Below are positions 27,657 through 37,308 of a stretch of 64,000 bases of DNA, one piece after another. The stretch lies in the NCBI GenBank assembly GCA_036489765.1, contig DASXFE010000001.1:32820-96819 (forward strand). Reading direction: 5' to 3'. The position numbers were made by a program, and so were the translations under genes. The DNA comes from DATARH01 sp036489765. GTDB lineage: Bacteria; Pseudomonadota; Alphaproteobacteria; ATCC43930; CGMCC-115725. Under the pieces are notes generated by a model. It did no database searches. It was not told the origin of the DNA and was given only the letters and a program-made list of their open reading frames with translations. Numbering within the stretch: the stretch's first letter is position 1; each line of letters opens with the position of its first letter.

Positions 27657-27678
27657 CCCCTTGGTCTACCGCCAACCT

Positions 27679-27788
27679 TCCTCATCCTGAGGAGCGCTCG
27701 GAGGGCGCGTCTCGAAGGACGCACAGGGCTGGATAGCGGACAATGCGTCCTTCGAGACGCCCGCTACGCGGGCTCCTCAGGATGAGGA
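27679..27788. repeat. Dispersed 45-bp inverted repeat pair, second locus
   Basis: The right arm (27744-27788) is identical over 45 bp to 16109-16153. The left arm (27679-27723) is its diverged inverse. The two arms face the opposite way compared with the first locus, with only 20 bases between them. Confidence 0.85.
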
Positions 27789-27849
27789 AGGTTGGTGTGC
27801 GCCATGATTGCCGGTGCTACCCTCGCCTGATCACATCGGAGGACGAGCC

Positions 27850-28314
27850 ATGGCCGAGGCGAAACTGGCGCCGAATTTGCCGGATTGGATGGTCGAGCAC
27901 ACCAACCGCTATCTGAAGAGCGGCGGGACCGATGGGCATATGTACAAGATAACCCAGCCTGGGCGGCCGGAGATCACCGTGCCGGCGCTGCTGTTGACGA
28001 CGACCGGGCGGAAATCGGGCGAGAAGTTCATCTTTCCGCTGTTTTACGGCGATGTCGACGGCGGCAGCTATCTGGTGATTGCGTCGAAGGGCGGCGCGCC
28101 GAAGCATCCGAACTGGTACCTGAACCTCGTCGCCAACCCCGAGGTCGAGGTGCAGGTCGGTACCAAGAAGGTGAAGGCGCGGGCGCGCACGGTCACCGGG
28201 CCCGAGCGCGCGAAGCTGTGGGAAAAGGCGCTCGAGTTCTGGCCGCCTTATGCCGACTACGCGAAAAAGACCGACCGCGAGATCCCGGTCGTACTGCTCG
28301 ACCCGGTCGCCTAG
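27850..28314 (+). CDS. Nitroreductase/deazaflavin-dependent family protein (Ddn/DUF385)
   Basis: The ATG at 27850 follows GGAGG and gives 154 residues. The protein matches the split beta-barrel Ddn family: PALLLTTTGRKSGEKFIFPLFYG, VIASKGGAPKHPNWYLNLVANPEVEVQVGTKKVKARARTV. Actinobacterial members use F420; proteobacterial members are less well understood and may bind another flavin. It lies 12 bases before an SDR gene, so the two redox proteins are probably cotranscribed. Confidence 0.88.
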   Translation: MAEAKLAPNLPDWMVEHTNRYLKSGGTDGHMYKITQPGRPEITVPALLLTTTGRKSGEKFIFPLFYGDVDGGSYLVIASKGGAPKHPNWYLNLVANPEVEVQVGTKKVKARARTVTGPERAKLWEKALEFWPPYADYAKKTDREIPVVLLDPVA

Positions 28315-28326
28315 GGGCGCGGTCGG

Positions 28327-29163
28327 ATGCAGGACATCTCGGGCAAGACCGCGATCGTCACCGGCGCGGCCTCGGGGATCGGGCTCGGCATCGCCACCGC
28401 GCTCGCCGAGGCCGGCGCCAACGTCGTCATGGCCGACATCCAGAAGGATGCGGTCGAAGCAGTGGCGCACGGGCTTTCCGGCACCAACAAGCGGGTGATG
28501 CCTGTCAGGATCGATGTGACGACGGAGGAATCGGTGCTGAACGCGCTCGCCGAGGCCGAGCGCAATTTCGGCAAGCTCCACATCGCCTGCAACAATGCCG
28601 GGGTGCCGATGCACGGGACGCGGCTCGCGGACGTGCCGGTCGAGGACTGGCAGTTCGTGATCGGCGTCAACATGTGGGGCGTCATCCACGGCATCCGCCA
28701 CTTCGTGCCGGCGATCCTCAAGCACGGCGAGGAGGGCCACATCGTCAACACCGCCTCGGTCGCCGCCACGCAGAACCGCAAAGGCACCGACCAGGGCCCC
28801 TATTCGATGACGAAATACGCCGTGCTGTCGTTGACCGAGGCGCTGGAGCACGAATTGGCGGGCACCAAGGTCGGCGTCTCGGTGCTATGCCCAGGCCCCA
28901 TCAACACGAACATCGCCCGTGGCGCCCGAAACCGGCCGGATCATATGGGCGGATCGCTGGTGCGCGAGACCGACGAGCGGATGCTGGCCGAGCGGCTGGC
29001 GACGACCGGGCTCGACCCCAAGATCGTCGGCGAGCGCGTCGTCGATGCGATCCGGCAGAATACGTTCTACGCCTTCGTCGGCGCCGTGCCGGCCGACGTG
29101 ATCCGCACCCGCCACCGCCGCCTGGAGGCGGCGCTCGAAAGCAGGTGGGTGACGCATTACTGA
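28327..29163 (+). CDS. Short-chain dehydrogenase/reductase
   Basis: The 278-residue classical SDR has the nucleotide motif TGAASGIG (about 13-20), CNNAG, catalytic serine in NTASVAA and an intact YSMTK active site. A C-terminal extension of about 30 residues follows the usual domain. It probably oxidises or reduces an alcohol/ketone with NAD(P)H. Cotranscribed with the Ddn-family gene. Confidence 0.92.
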   Translation: MQDISGKTAIVTGAASGIGLGIATALAEAGANVVMADIQKDAVEAVAHGLSGTNKRVMPVRIDVTTEESVLNALAEAERNFGKLHIACNNAGVPMHGTRLADVPVEDWQFVIGVNMWGVIHGIRHFVPAILKHGEEGHIVNTASVAATQNRKGTDQGPYSMTKYAVLSLTEALEHELAGTKVGVSVLCPGPINTNIARGARNRPDHMGGSLVRETDERMLAERLATTGLDPKIVGERVVDAIRQNTFYAFVGAVPADVIRTRHRRLEAALESRWVTHY

Positions 29164-29173
29164 CCTGAATTTG

Positions 29174-29200
29174 CCCCTCTCCCGCAATGCAGGCGAGGGG
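29174..29200. terminator. Imperfect GC-rich hairpin after SDR gene
   Basis: Imperfect inverted repeat of the CCCCTC...GAGGGG family directly after the stop codon, similar to that at 2557-2583. Confidence 0.45.
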
Positions 29201-29332
29201 ATTTCCTTCCTGTCTTACCCCCTCGCCCCACCACCGCCCAAGCCGGAACAAAGCCCTCTCTTTCGGGGTTCGTAAGGTGCTTTCTGAGGCGTGTTTTTCG
29301 TCATGCGCGCAAAATCGCGGGAGTGGGGGCCG

Positions 29333-32209
29333 ATGATCCGCCTGTTGCATACACTGACGCGGGTCATCTTTATCCTCGTCGTGCTGGTCGTCGTCGTTGG
29401 CGGGGCCGGCGCCGGGGCGGTGTTTGCCTATTACGGCCGCAACCTGCCGAGCCTCGACAAGCTCGACCATTACGTGCCGGCGGTCGGCACCAAGATCTAT
29501 GCCGGCGACGGCACGCTCCTCGCCGATTTCGCCGCCGAGAACCGGATTTTCGTCCCGATCGGCAAGATCCCGAAGGTCGTCAAGGACGCGTTCATCTCGG
29601 CCGAGGACCACGATTTCTATTCGCACAAGGGGGTCAACCCGGCCGCGGTCATGCGCGCGGCGGCGACCGACCTCTTCCGGCTGCATCACGGCGAGCGGCC
29701 GATCGGCGCCTCGACGATCACGCAGCAGGTGGTCCGTCACTTTCTGTTGACCAACGAGGTATCGATCTCGCGCAAGATCAAGGAGATCCTGCTCGCCTAC
29801 CGCATCAACAGCCAGCTCAGCAAGGACCGGATCCTCGAGATCTACCTCAACGAGACTTATCTCGGCGCCGGCGCCTATGGCGTCGCCGCGGCGGCCAAGA
29901 CCTATTTCGGCAAAACCCTCGACCAGCTGTCGGTGGCGCAGGTGGCGTTCCTCGCGGCGCTGCCCAAAGCGCCGAGCAACTACAACCCGCTGCGCTATGC
30001 GCAGGCGGCAAAAGCCCGGCGCGACTGGGTGCTGAGCCAGATGGTCGAGACCGGCGCGATCACCCGGGCGCAAGCCACCGCGGGGATCGCCGAGCCGCTC
30101 GGGGTTACGCTCAAGCCGGCCGACACCGACCGCGCCCTCGGCTATTTCACCGAGGAGGTGCGCCGCGAGCTGATCGGACAATTCGGCGAAAAGGCCGTCT
30201 ACGAAGGCGGGATGATCGTCCACACGAGCTTTTCGGCACAGTACCAGGCGATGGCCGACAAGGCCTTTCACGATGGGCTGATGGCTTATGACCGGCGGCA
30301 CGGCTGGCGCGGCCCGGTGAAGCATTTCCCGACGCCGGCGGCGGCCGAGGCGGGACTCGGCCAGGTCGACAAGGAACCGGGCGTCGCGACCTGGCGGCTG
30401 GCCGCGGTGACGCGCGTCGACACGAGCGGCGCCGACATCGTCGTCAAAGGCGGCGGCCGCGCGCGCATCCCGGCCAGCGAATTCGCCTGGGCGCATCGGA
30501 CATTGCCCGATCAGCGGCTCGGCGGCGCGCCCAGGACACCGGGCGAGGTAGTCGCCGCGGGCGATGTGATCTGGGTCGAGCCCCTCAACACGTCGGCGAC
30601 CGTTTACGGCCACGGCCGAAGCCAGCAGACCGAACCGCTCTACGGCCTGCGCCAGGTGCCGGACGTCGATGGCGGGTTCGTCGTGCTAGACCCGAAAACC
30701 GGCCGGGTGTTTGCGATGGTCGGCGGCTGGGAAAGCGCCGCCAACGGGTTCAACCGCGTGACCCAGGCCTGGCGGCAGGAGGGGTCGGCGATCAAGCCGC
30801 TCGTCTACGTGACCGCGATGGACCACGGCTATACGCCCGACAGCGTCGTCGACGACTCGCCGATCTCGATCCCGCAAGGTCCGGGCCTCCCGGCCTGGAC
30901 GCCGAGCAACTACGAAGGCACGTCCGACGGGCCGAGCACGCTGCGCGACGCCCTCATCCACTCGAAAAATCTGGTGACGGCACGGCTCGCGACCATGATC
31001 GGGATGAAGCCGATCGCCGAGACGGCGCAGAATTTCGACGTCATGGACCGGATGCCGCTCTATTACTCGATGGCCTTGGGCGCCGGCGACACGACCCTGC
31101 TGCGCCTGACGAACGCCTATGGGATGCTCGACAACGGCGGGCACTGGCTGCTGCCGTCGATGATCGACACGGTGCAGGACCGCGCCGGCAAGATCGTCTA
31201 CCAGAAGGGCGTCGGGTCCTGCGCCGGGTGCTATGTCGACGCCAAGGCAGCGGGCGCGACCGACCCGGAATTCAAAGCCGCAGGTGCCCCCGACCCCAAG
31301 ACCGCCGGCGTCAAGAACGCCGAGTTCGCCGACAACACGGCGCTCTACAAGCCGACCCGGCCCGACCCGCTGGTCACGCCGCAGGCCGATTACGACATCG
31401 TCTCGATGATGCAGGGGGTCGTTCAGCAGGGCACCGGGATCGAGGTCGCCTCGGTCGGGAAGCCGCTCGCCGGCAAGACCGGCACCACCAACGACTTCAA
31501 GGACGCATGGTTCGTCGGGTTTTCACCGAACCTGGCGGCCGGCGGCTTTGTCGGCTTCGACAATCCCCGCACGCTCGGCAACAACGAAACCGGCGGTCAC
31601 GTCGCGGCCCCGATCTTCCGCGATTTCATGGCCGCGGCGCTGAAGGACCAGCCCGCGACCCCGTTCCCGGCACCGCCGGGCGGCGTGGCGCCGGTCGTCG
31701 CCAGCTACAACCCCGGCCAACAGCCGCAACAACAGAATTACGGCTGGAAGCAGCAGCAACAGAACTACGGCTCGACGCAGGAGCAACCGCAACCGCCGGG
31801 CGGCGCCTATGCCGACGACGAGCCGGGCGCCGGGGCGAGCCAGGAGCAGGACGAGGCCAACTCCCGCGGCTGGTACAGCTATAATCAGTACGTGCAGCAG
31901 CACGGGCGGCGCGGCCAGGACAGCGACCGCGCGGCCTATCCCTATCCGAACCAGGCGGGCTACCAGTATCAATATCAGGACCAGGCGCCGCCATCGGAAA
32001 CCGTGGACGGCGCGATCCCGACCGAATCGCAGCGCGAGCGCGCCGACGACCGCTCGACGCGCAGCTATCGCCGACAGCCGGCCTATGCCGAGGACGACGA
32101 TCCCAACGCGCCGGCACGCTATCGCCGCTACGTGCCGGCGGCGCGCCAGCCGATGCCCTACGGCCAAGTGGTCCCCGGACCGTTCTGGGGCCCCGGCAAC
32201 GACCGGTAG
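29333..32209 (+). CDS. Penicillin-binding protein 1A, bifunctional
   Basis: I favour the ATG at 29333 (958 aa). One membrane anchor (VIFILVVLVVVVGGAGAG), then a GT51 transglycosylase domain (ISAEDHDFYSHKGVN with the catalytic Glu, ASTITQQVVR) and a penicillin-binding transpeptidase domain with SxxK (GSAIKPLVY), SxN (HSKNLVT) and KTGT (GKTGTTNDFKDAWF). It polymerises and crosslinks peptidoglycan in the inner membrane/periplasm. The last 170 residues are an unusual low-complexity tail rich in Gln, Tyr, Pro and Arg (QQPQQQNYG, YQYQYQ). A GTG at 29291 is an alternative start. Confidence 0.95.
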   Translation: MIRLLHTLTRVIFILVVLVVVVGGAGAGAVFAYYGRNLPSLDKLDHYVPAVGTKIYAGDGTLLADFAAENRIFVPIGKIPKVVKDAFISAEDHDFYSHKGVNPAAVMRAAATDLFRLHHGERPIGASTITQQVVRHFLLTNEVSISRKIKEILLAYRINSQLSKDRILEIYLNETYLGAGAYGVAAAAKTYFGKTLDQLSVAQVAFLAALPKAPSNYNPLRYAQAAKARRDWVLSQMVETGAITRAQATAGIAEPLGVTLKPADTDRALGYFTEEVRRELIGQFGEKAVYEGGMIVHTSFSAQYQAMADKAFHDGLMAYDRRHGWRGPVKHFPTPAAAEAGLGQVDKEPGVATWRLAAVTRVDTSGADIVVKGGGRARIPASEFAWAHRTLPDQRLGGAPRTPGEVVAAGDVIWVEPLNTSATVYGHGRSQQTEPLYGLRQVPDVDGGFVVLDPKTGRVFAMVGGWESAANGFNRVTQAWRQEGSAIKPLVYVTAMDHGYTPDSVVDDSPISIPQGPGLPAWTPSNYEGTSDGPSTLRDALIHSKNLVTARLATMIGMKPIAETAQNFDVMDRMPLYYSMALGAGDTTLLRLTNAYGMLDNGGHWLLPSMIDTVQDRAGKIVYQKGVGSCAGCYVDAKAAGATDPEFKAAGAPDPKTAGVKNAEFADNTALYKPTRPDPLVTPQADYDIVSMMQGVVQQGTGIEVASVGKPLAGKTGTTNDFKDAWFVGFSPNLAAGGFVGFDNPRTLGNNETGGHVAAPIFRDFMAAALKDQPATPFPAPPGGVAPVVASYNPGQQPQQQNYGWKQQQQNYGSTQEQPQPPGGAYADDEPGAGASQEQDEANSRGWYSYNQYVQQHGRRGQDSDRAAYPYPNQAGYQYQYQDQAPPSETVDGAIPTESQRERADDRSTRSYRRQPAYAEDDDPNAPARYRRYVPAARQPMPYGQVVPGPFWGPGNDR

Positions 32210-32218
32210 CCGGAGAAC

Positions 32219-33772
32219 CTACTCCACCGCCACGGCCGGCCCGGCCCCTGCCCGTTTCGGCCGGCGGAGCAGGAGCAGGAACGGCAACGCCGCCAGGATG
32301 ATGATCACCATCAGGTAGAAATTGTCGATGTAGGCGATCATCGAGGCCTGGCGCGTGACCTCGTGATTGAGCGCGGCGATCCCGCTCGGGTTGGTGAGGC
32401 TGTAGCCGGGGCCGAGGGTGTGGGCGAGCGGGTTGTCGGGGCGGACATGCTCGACGAGCCGCGAGTGGACGGTCTGGGTGTTTTCGACCAGCAGCGCCTC
32501 GACGATCGAGATGCCCACGCTGCCGCCGATGTTGCGCATCAGGCTGAAGATCGCGGTTCCCTGGGTCAGCAGGGCCCGCGGCAACGTCGAAAAGGTCACG
32601 ATGGACAGCGGCGTAAAGACGAAGCCGAGCCCGAAGCCTTGCAGGAGGCCGGTCGTGATCAGCGGTCCCTCGCCCATCTGCAGCGAAAACCCGGTCATCT
32701 GCCACAGCGAGACCGCGGTCATCGCGAGGCCGGCGAGGATGATGAGGCGGATATCGATCTTGCCGACGATCCTGGCGACGAGGAACATCGCGATCATCGT
32801 GCCGACGCCGCGCGGCGCGGTGACGAACCCGGCCGTCTCGACCGGATAGTTCATCAGCGCCTGCATCATCGTAGGCAGCAAGGTCATCGAGCCGTAAAGC
32901 GGGATGCCGATCAGAAACATCAGCAGGGTGCCGCCGATGCAGTTCGAGTCCCTGAGGAGCCCGCGGTTGAGAAACGAGCGCTCGCCCGCGGTCGCGGTAT
33001 GGACGACGAACAGGTAGAGGCCGAGAACCGCGATAGTCCCCTCGATCCAAATCTCGGTGGAGCCGAACCAGTCGAGCTGCTCGCCGCGGTCGAGCAGCAT
33101 CTGCAACGCCCCGATCGCCAAGCTCAATGTCGCGAAGCCGAAGAAGTCGAAGGCCTCGCCTTGGGTGCGTCGCGTCTCATGGATGAAGACCGCGATCCCG
33201 GCCGCGGCGAGGATGCCGGGCGGGACGTTGATGTAGAACACCCAGCGCCAGTTGTAGTCGTCGGTGAGCCAGCCGCCGAGCGCCGGGCCGATGATCGGGC
33301 CGAGGATGACCCCCATACCCCACACCGCCATCGCCTTCGCATGCCGCTCGGGCGGGTTGACGTGGAGAAGGACGGATTGCGACAGCGGCACCAGCGCGGC
33401 GCCGCATACCCCCTGCAGGAGCCGGTAGGCGACCATCTGCTCGAGGCTCGTCGCCGCGCCGCACAGGATCGAGGCGATCGTGAAGCCGATCACCGAGATC
33501 AGGAACACATATTTGATCCCGAACCGACTGGCGAGCCACCCGGTCAGCGGGGTCATGATCGCGCAGGCGACGATGTACGACGTGACGACCCAGGCAATCT
33601 GGTCCTGGGCACAGGAGAAACTGCCCTGCATATGCGGCAGCGCGACATTGGCGATCGTCGTGTCGACGCCCTGCATAAACGTCGCCAGCATGATCGACGC
33701 GGTGATCGCCGTGCGATTGACCCTGCGCGGCGCCTCGGCAGCCGTGACACCCGTTGCCGTCATGCCCACCAT
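32219..33772 (-). CDS. DHA2-family (EmrB/QacA) drug exporter, copy A
   Basis: The 517-residue protein has about 14 membrane spans typical of DHA2 exporters: TTIANVALPHMQGSF in span 1, WVVTSYIVACAIMTPLTGWLASRFG, and motif C-like GPIIGPALGGWL. It is very similar to the neighbouring upstream copy (for example ERHAKAMA.WG and NIGGSVG.SIVEALLV in both). Such exporters normally pair with a periplasmic adaptor (EmrA/HlyD), which is absent here. Two possible ATG starts (33772 and three codons later). Confidence 0.92.
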   Translation of the reverse strand: MVGMTATGVTAAEAPRRVNRTAITASIMLATFMQGVDTTIANVALPHMQGSFSCAQDQIAWVVTSYIVACAIMTPLTGWLASRFGIKYVFLISVIGFTIASILCGAATSLEQMVAYRLLQGVCGAALVPLSQSVLLHVNPPERHAKAMAVWGMGVILGPIIGPALGGWLTDDYNWRWVFYINVPPGILAAAGIAVFIHETRRTQGEAFDFFGFATLSLAIGALQMLLDRGEQLDWFGSTEIWIEGTIAVLGLYLFVVHTATAGERSFLNRGLLRDSNCIGGTLLMFLIGIPLYGSMTLLPTMMQALMNYPVETAGFVTAPRGVGTMIAMFLVARIVGKIDIRLIILAGLAMTAVSLWQMTGFSLQMGEGPLITTGLLQGFGLGFVFTPLSIVTFSTLPRALLTQGTAIFSLMRNIGGSVGISIVEALLVENTQTVHSRLVEHVRPDNPLAHTLGPGYSLTNPSGIAALNHEVTRQASMIAYIDNFYLMVIIILAALPFLLLLRRPKRAGAGPAVAVE

Positions 33773-33791
33773 CCTCGGCGAGTCGGGCGCC

Positions 33792-35351
33792 TCAGTCCAT
33801 AGCGTGAGCGGTGGTGCCGCCGCCCATCCGGCGCGCCGGACGGCGCAGGAGGAGGAGGAGCGGCAAGGACGCGAGGATGATGATCACCATCAGGTAGAAA
33901 TTATCGATATAGGCGATCATCGAGGCCTGGCGCGTGATCTCGGCGTTGAGAGCGGCGACGCCGCCCGGCGTCGTAAAGCTGAAATGCCGGGTGAATTCGG
34001 GGAGCTGGGTCAGCGGATTGTCGGGATGCAGTCGCTCGACCAGGCGCGAGTGGACGATCTGGGTGTTCTGCACGAGGAGCGCCTCGACGATCGAGACGCC
34101 GACGCTGCCGCCGATGTTGCGCATCAGGCTGAACATCGCCGTGCCCTGCGTCAGGTAATTCCGCGGCAAGGTCGAGAAGGTGATGACCGAGAGCGGCGTG
34201 AAGATAAAACCGAGCCCGAACCCCTGGAGCATGCCGGAGGTGAGGAGCAGCCACATGTTCATGTTCAGCGAATACCCGGTCATCTGCCATAGCGAGATCG
34301 CGGTCATCACGAGCCCGAGCAGGATGAGGAGGCGGATGTCGAACCTGCCGGCGAGGCGGGCGACGAACAGCATCGCGATGAGCGTGCCGATGCCGCGCGG
34401 CGCGATGACGAACCCGCTGGTGACGACCGGATAGTTCAGCAGCACCTGCATCATCGTCGGCAGCAGCACCATCGTGCCGTTGAGGATGACGCCGACGAAG
34501 AACATCAGGATGAACCCGGCGACGAAATTCGGGTCCTTGAGCAGCGAGCGGTTGAGGAACGAGCGGTCGCCCGCGGTCGCCGTGTGAACGACGAAGAGAT
34601 AGCCGCAGAGCACCGCGATCGTAAACTCGATCCAGATTTCGCTCGACCCGAACCAGTCCTTCAGCTCGCCGCGATCGAGCATCATCTGCACCGCGCCGAC
34701 CGCGAGGCTCAACAGCGCGAACCCGAATACGTCGAAGCGTTCCCGGATCGCGCGGTTGGTCTCGTGGATGAAAAGGCTGATCCCGAGCGCGCACAAAATG
34801 CCGACCGGCAGATTGATGTAGAACACCCAGCGCCAGCTGAAATTATCGGTCAGCCACCCGCCGAGCGCGGGGCCGATGATCGGCCCCATCATCGTGCCGA
34901 TGCCCCAGATCGCCATCGCCTTGGCGTGACGTTCCGGCGGCTCGGTCTGGAGCAGGGTCGATTGCGCCAGCGGCACCAGCGCCGCGCCGCACACCCCCTG
35001 CATGACACGGTACAGCACGAGCTGAATAAGGGTCGTCGCCGCGCCGCACAGCGCCGACGAGATCGTGAACCCGATCACCGAGGCGAGAAAGATGTACTTG
35101 ATGCCGAACCGGCCGGCGAGCCATCCGGTGAGCGGCGTCATGATCGCGGCGGCGACGATGTAGGAGGTGACGACCCAGGCAATCTGGTCCTGCGAGCAGG
35201 ACAGGCTCCCCTGGATGTGCGGCAAGGCGACGTTGGCGATCGTCGTGTCGACGCCCTGCATGATCGTCGCGCAGGTGATCGACGCGGTGATCATCACGCG
35301 GTTCGCCGCGGGCCGCGCCGCCGGATCGCCCGATCGGAAAGACTGCGCCAC
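33792..35351 (-). CDS. DHA2-family (EmrB/QacA) drug exporter, copy B
   Basis: I choose the GTG at 35351, preceded by AAAGG, giving 519 residues; the open frame upstream starts only with TTG. About 14 spans, with TTIANVALPHIQGSL, IMTPLTGWLAGRFGIKY and GPIIGPALGGWLTD. It lies 19 bases upstream of copy A in the same direction and is a clear tandem duplicate. The two may form a hetero- or homo-oligomeric exporter or differ in substrate. The start is about 185 bases from the divergent ketopantoate-reductase-like gene. Confidence 0.92.
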   Translation of the reverse strand: MAQSFRSGDPAARPAANRVMITASITCATIMQGVDTTIANVALPHIQGSLSCSQDQIAWVVTSYIVAAAIMTPLTGWLAGRFGIKYIFLASVIGFTISSALCGAATTLIQLVLYRVMQGVCGAALVPLAQSTLLQTEPPERHAKAMAIWGIGTMMGPIIGPALGGWLTDNFSWRWVFYINLPVGILCALGISLFIHETNRAIRERFDVFGFALLSLAVGAVQMMLDRGELKDWFGSSEIWIEFTIAVLCGYLFVVHTATAGDRSFLNRSLLKDPNFVAGFILMFFVGVILNGTMVLLPTMMQVLLNYPVVTSGFVIAPRGIGTLIAMLFVARLAGRFDIRLLILLGLVMTAISLWQMTGYSLNMNMWLLLTSGMLQGFGLGFIFTPLSVITFSTLPRNYLTQGTAMFSLMRNIGGSVGVSIVEALLVQNTQIVHSRLVERLHPDNPLTQLPEFTRHFSFTTPGGVAALNAEITRQASMIAYIDNFYLMVIIILASLPLLLLLRRPARRMGGGTTAHAMD

Positions 35352-35535
35352 CAATAAGCCTTTGCCGGAAAACCGTGCAGAAATCTCACATCGGCCGAGG
35401 CGCGTCGACAACCGCCGTCGCCGCCCTGGGATGCACGAAGCGAGGGTTGCGAGGGATTGCGGCGGCGATGCGGCGGCTTCCCAGCGCGGCGCGGGCGCTT
35501 TAGGATCGACTCAGCACCCCCGAGGAGGAATCGTC

Positions 35536-36606
35536 ATGGCGAGGAAGAAGAAGATCGCGGTCGTCTGCACCGGCGCCGTCGGCGGCTATGCCGGCGCGCA
35601 CATGGTCAAGGCCGGGGAGGACGTGACCTTTATCGATTTCTGGCCCGAGCACGTCGAGAAGATGAAAAAGGACGGGCTGACGGTCACCCATCTCAAAGAC
35701 GTCGAGCCCTTTACCGTGCCGGTGCGCGCGCTGCACGTCACCGAACTGCAGCAGATTGCCAAGGAAGAGCCGTTCGATATCGCCTTCATCTGCACCAAGA
35801 GCTACGACACCGCCTGGGCGACGACGATGATCAAGCAATACGTCGCCGATAACGGCTATTTCGTCTCGCTGCAGAACTGCATGAACGAGGAGACGATCGC
35901 CAACATCGTCGGCTGGGGCAAGACGCTGGGGTCGATCGCCAGCTCGATCACCGTCGGGCTCAACGCGCCGGGCCTCATCGCCCGCGCCGCCGGCAAGTCA
36001 GGCGAGAAGCACACCGTCTTCCGCGCCGGCGAGGTCCACGGCCGCGTCACCCAGAGGGCCAAGGAACTGCGCGATCTGCTTGCCAATTCCGATAGCGCGA
36101 TGGTCACCGAGAACCTCTGGGGCGAGCGCTGGTCGAAGCTCGTTACCAACGTGATGGGGAACGGGCTGTCGGCCTGCACCGGGATGATCACCCGCGACCT
36201 AGTCAAGAACGACGTGATCCGGCATTTCTCGAACCGTCTCGGCAGCGAGGCGATCCGGGTGGGTCAGGCGCTCGGCTACACCTTTGACGAGGTCAGCCAC
36301 ATGGACCCCGAGTTGATCGCCCGCTCCGGCGAAGGCGACGCGGCGGCACAGAAGGAGATCGACGACCACCGTCTCGCCGAAGCAAACCGCCCCGGCGGCG
36401 GCGAGCACCGCCCGTCGATGGGCCAGGACATGGTCAAGGGCCGCCGCACCGAGATCAATTTCCTCAACGGCTTTGTCGTGCAGAAGGGCAAGGAGGTCGG
36501 CATCGACGCCCCCACCAACGCGATCCTCACCGACATCGTCCTCCGCGTCGAACGCGGCGAGCTCAAGCCGAGCCCAGACCACATCACGGATCTGCGACTG
36601 AATTGA
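35536..36606 (+). CDS. Ketopantoate reductase-family (PanE/ApbA) oxidoreductase
   Basis: The ATG at 35536 follows GAGGAGGAA and gives 356 residues, longer than typical PanE (about 300). The N-terminal Rossmann domain starts KKIAVVCTGAVGGYAGAHMVKAG; the catalytic lysine region is ENLWGERWSKLVTNVMGNGLSA, and a helical C-terminal domain follows. PanE reduces ketopantoate to pantoate with NADPH, but this family includes enzymes on other 2-oxo acids. An insert of about 40 polar residues (GEGDAAAQKEIDDHRLAEANRPGGGEH) before the C-terminus is atypical, so I do not assign panE. Confidence 0.85.
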   Translation: MARKKKIAVVCTGAVGGYAGAHMVKAGEDVTFIDFWPEHVEKMKKDGLTVTHLKDVEPFTVPVRALHVTELQQIAKEEPFDIAFICTKSYDTAWATTMIKQYVADNGYFVSLQNCMNEETIANIVGWGKTLGSIASSITVGLNAPGLIARAAGKSGEKHTVFRAGEVHGRVTQRAKELRDLLANSDSAMVTENLWGERWSKLVTNVMGNGLSACTGMITRDLVKNDVIRHFSNRLGSEAIRVGQALGYTFDEVSHMDPELIARSGEGDAAAQKEIDDHRLAEANRPGGGEHRPSMGQDMVKGRRTEINFLNGFVVQKGKEVGIDAPTNAILTDIVLRVERGELKPSPDHITDLRLN

Positions 36607-36758
36607 AATCGAGACGAATACGGGGTCTGACACGCGAGGCCCCAGCCACGCGAACCACTGAACCGCGTCCAACACCAGAGGCTCCCGTACCAGAGTGGCG
36701 GGAGCCTCTGGCCCGTGCGCGTCACGCGCTGCTCGAATGGCTCTCTCATTAGATCGTT

Positions 36759-37307
36759 GTGGCAGGGCTCCTCGTCGGATTCCACGCCGTCGAAGCGCTG
36801 CTCCATTATCTCCGACAGGACGATAGACTACTGTTCGGGCGATTGCCGTTGACCTATCTGTTCGATGCGGGCGATGCCACCCTCGTGATCGGGTTTCTGA
36901 TTTACGGGGTGTATTCGGTCCTCAATGCGTCAGGAGCTGAGATAATGTCAGGTCCGTTGGGTAATCAAGCCGCATACGGCATGGCACCGATCAGGTCAGT
37001 GTTTCAATTTGCGTTAGCTGGATCTCCGTCTCCCTTCACGCTGGCGAGCTTCGCGAAGCGCATCGTGCAACACGCGGTGTTCTACTGCTGCCTTTTGGCG
37101 GTGGCGTTGACGGCTACCTTGTTCTTTGCCGCGCCATTGCAAATGACGGGCTTCATTCTGGTCTGCATATTCCTGGGCGCTGGGATAGGCTCGCTGGCCG
37201 CGTCGTCAGGGGCAAGGCTCAGCCGAGTTCTGCAGGGAGGAATTGCAGTCAGCTACGCAGCCGGGGCCGGAATGCTTTTCAAAATAATAGCCCTGCTGTG
37301 GCATTGA
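36759..37307 (+). CDS. Hypothetical membrane protein of atypical composition
   Basis: The 182-residue frame begins two codons after an in-frame TAG with a GTG start and no recognisable ribosome binding site. It has three to five hydrophobic stretches (LVIGFLIYGVYSV, AVFYCCLLAVALTATLFFAA, FILVCIFLGAGIGSLAA). Codon use is noticeably more AT-rich than in neighbouring genes (TTGCGTTAGC, AAAATAATAG). It stops one base before the quinone reductase-like start, so it may be cotranscribed with it. It could be a transferred gene or the 3' remnant of a longer one. Function unknown. Confidence 0.62.
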   Translation: MAGLLVGFHAVEALLHYLRQDDRLLFGRLPLTYLFDAGDATLVIGFLIYGVYSVLNASGAEIMSGPLGNQAAYGMAPIRSVFQFALAGSPSPFTLASFAKRIVQHAVFYCCLLAVALTATLFFAAPLQMTGFILVCIFLGAGIGSLAASSGARLSRVLQGGIAVSYAAGAGMLFKIIALLWH

Positions 37308-37308
37308 G

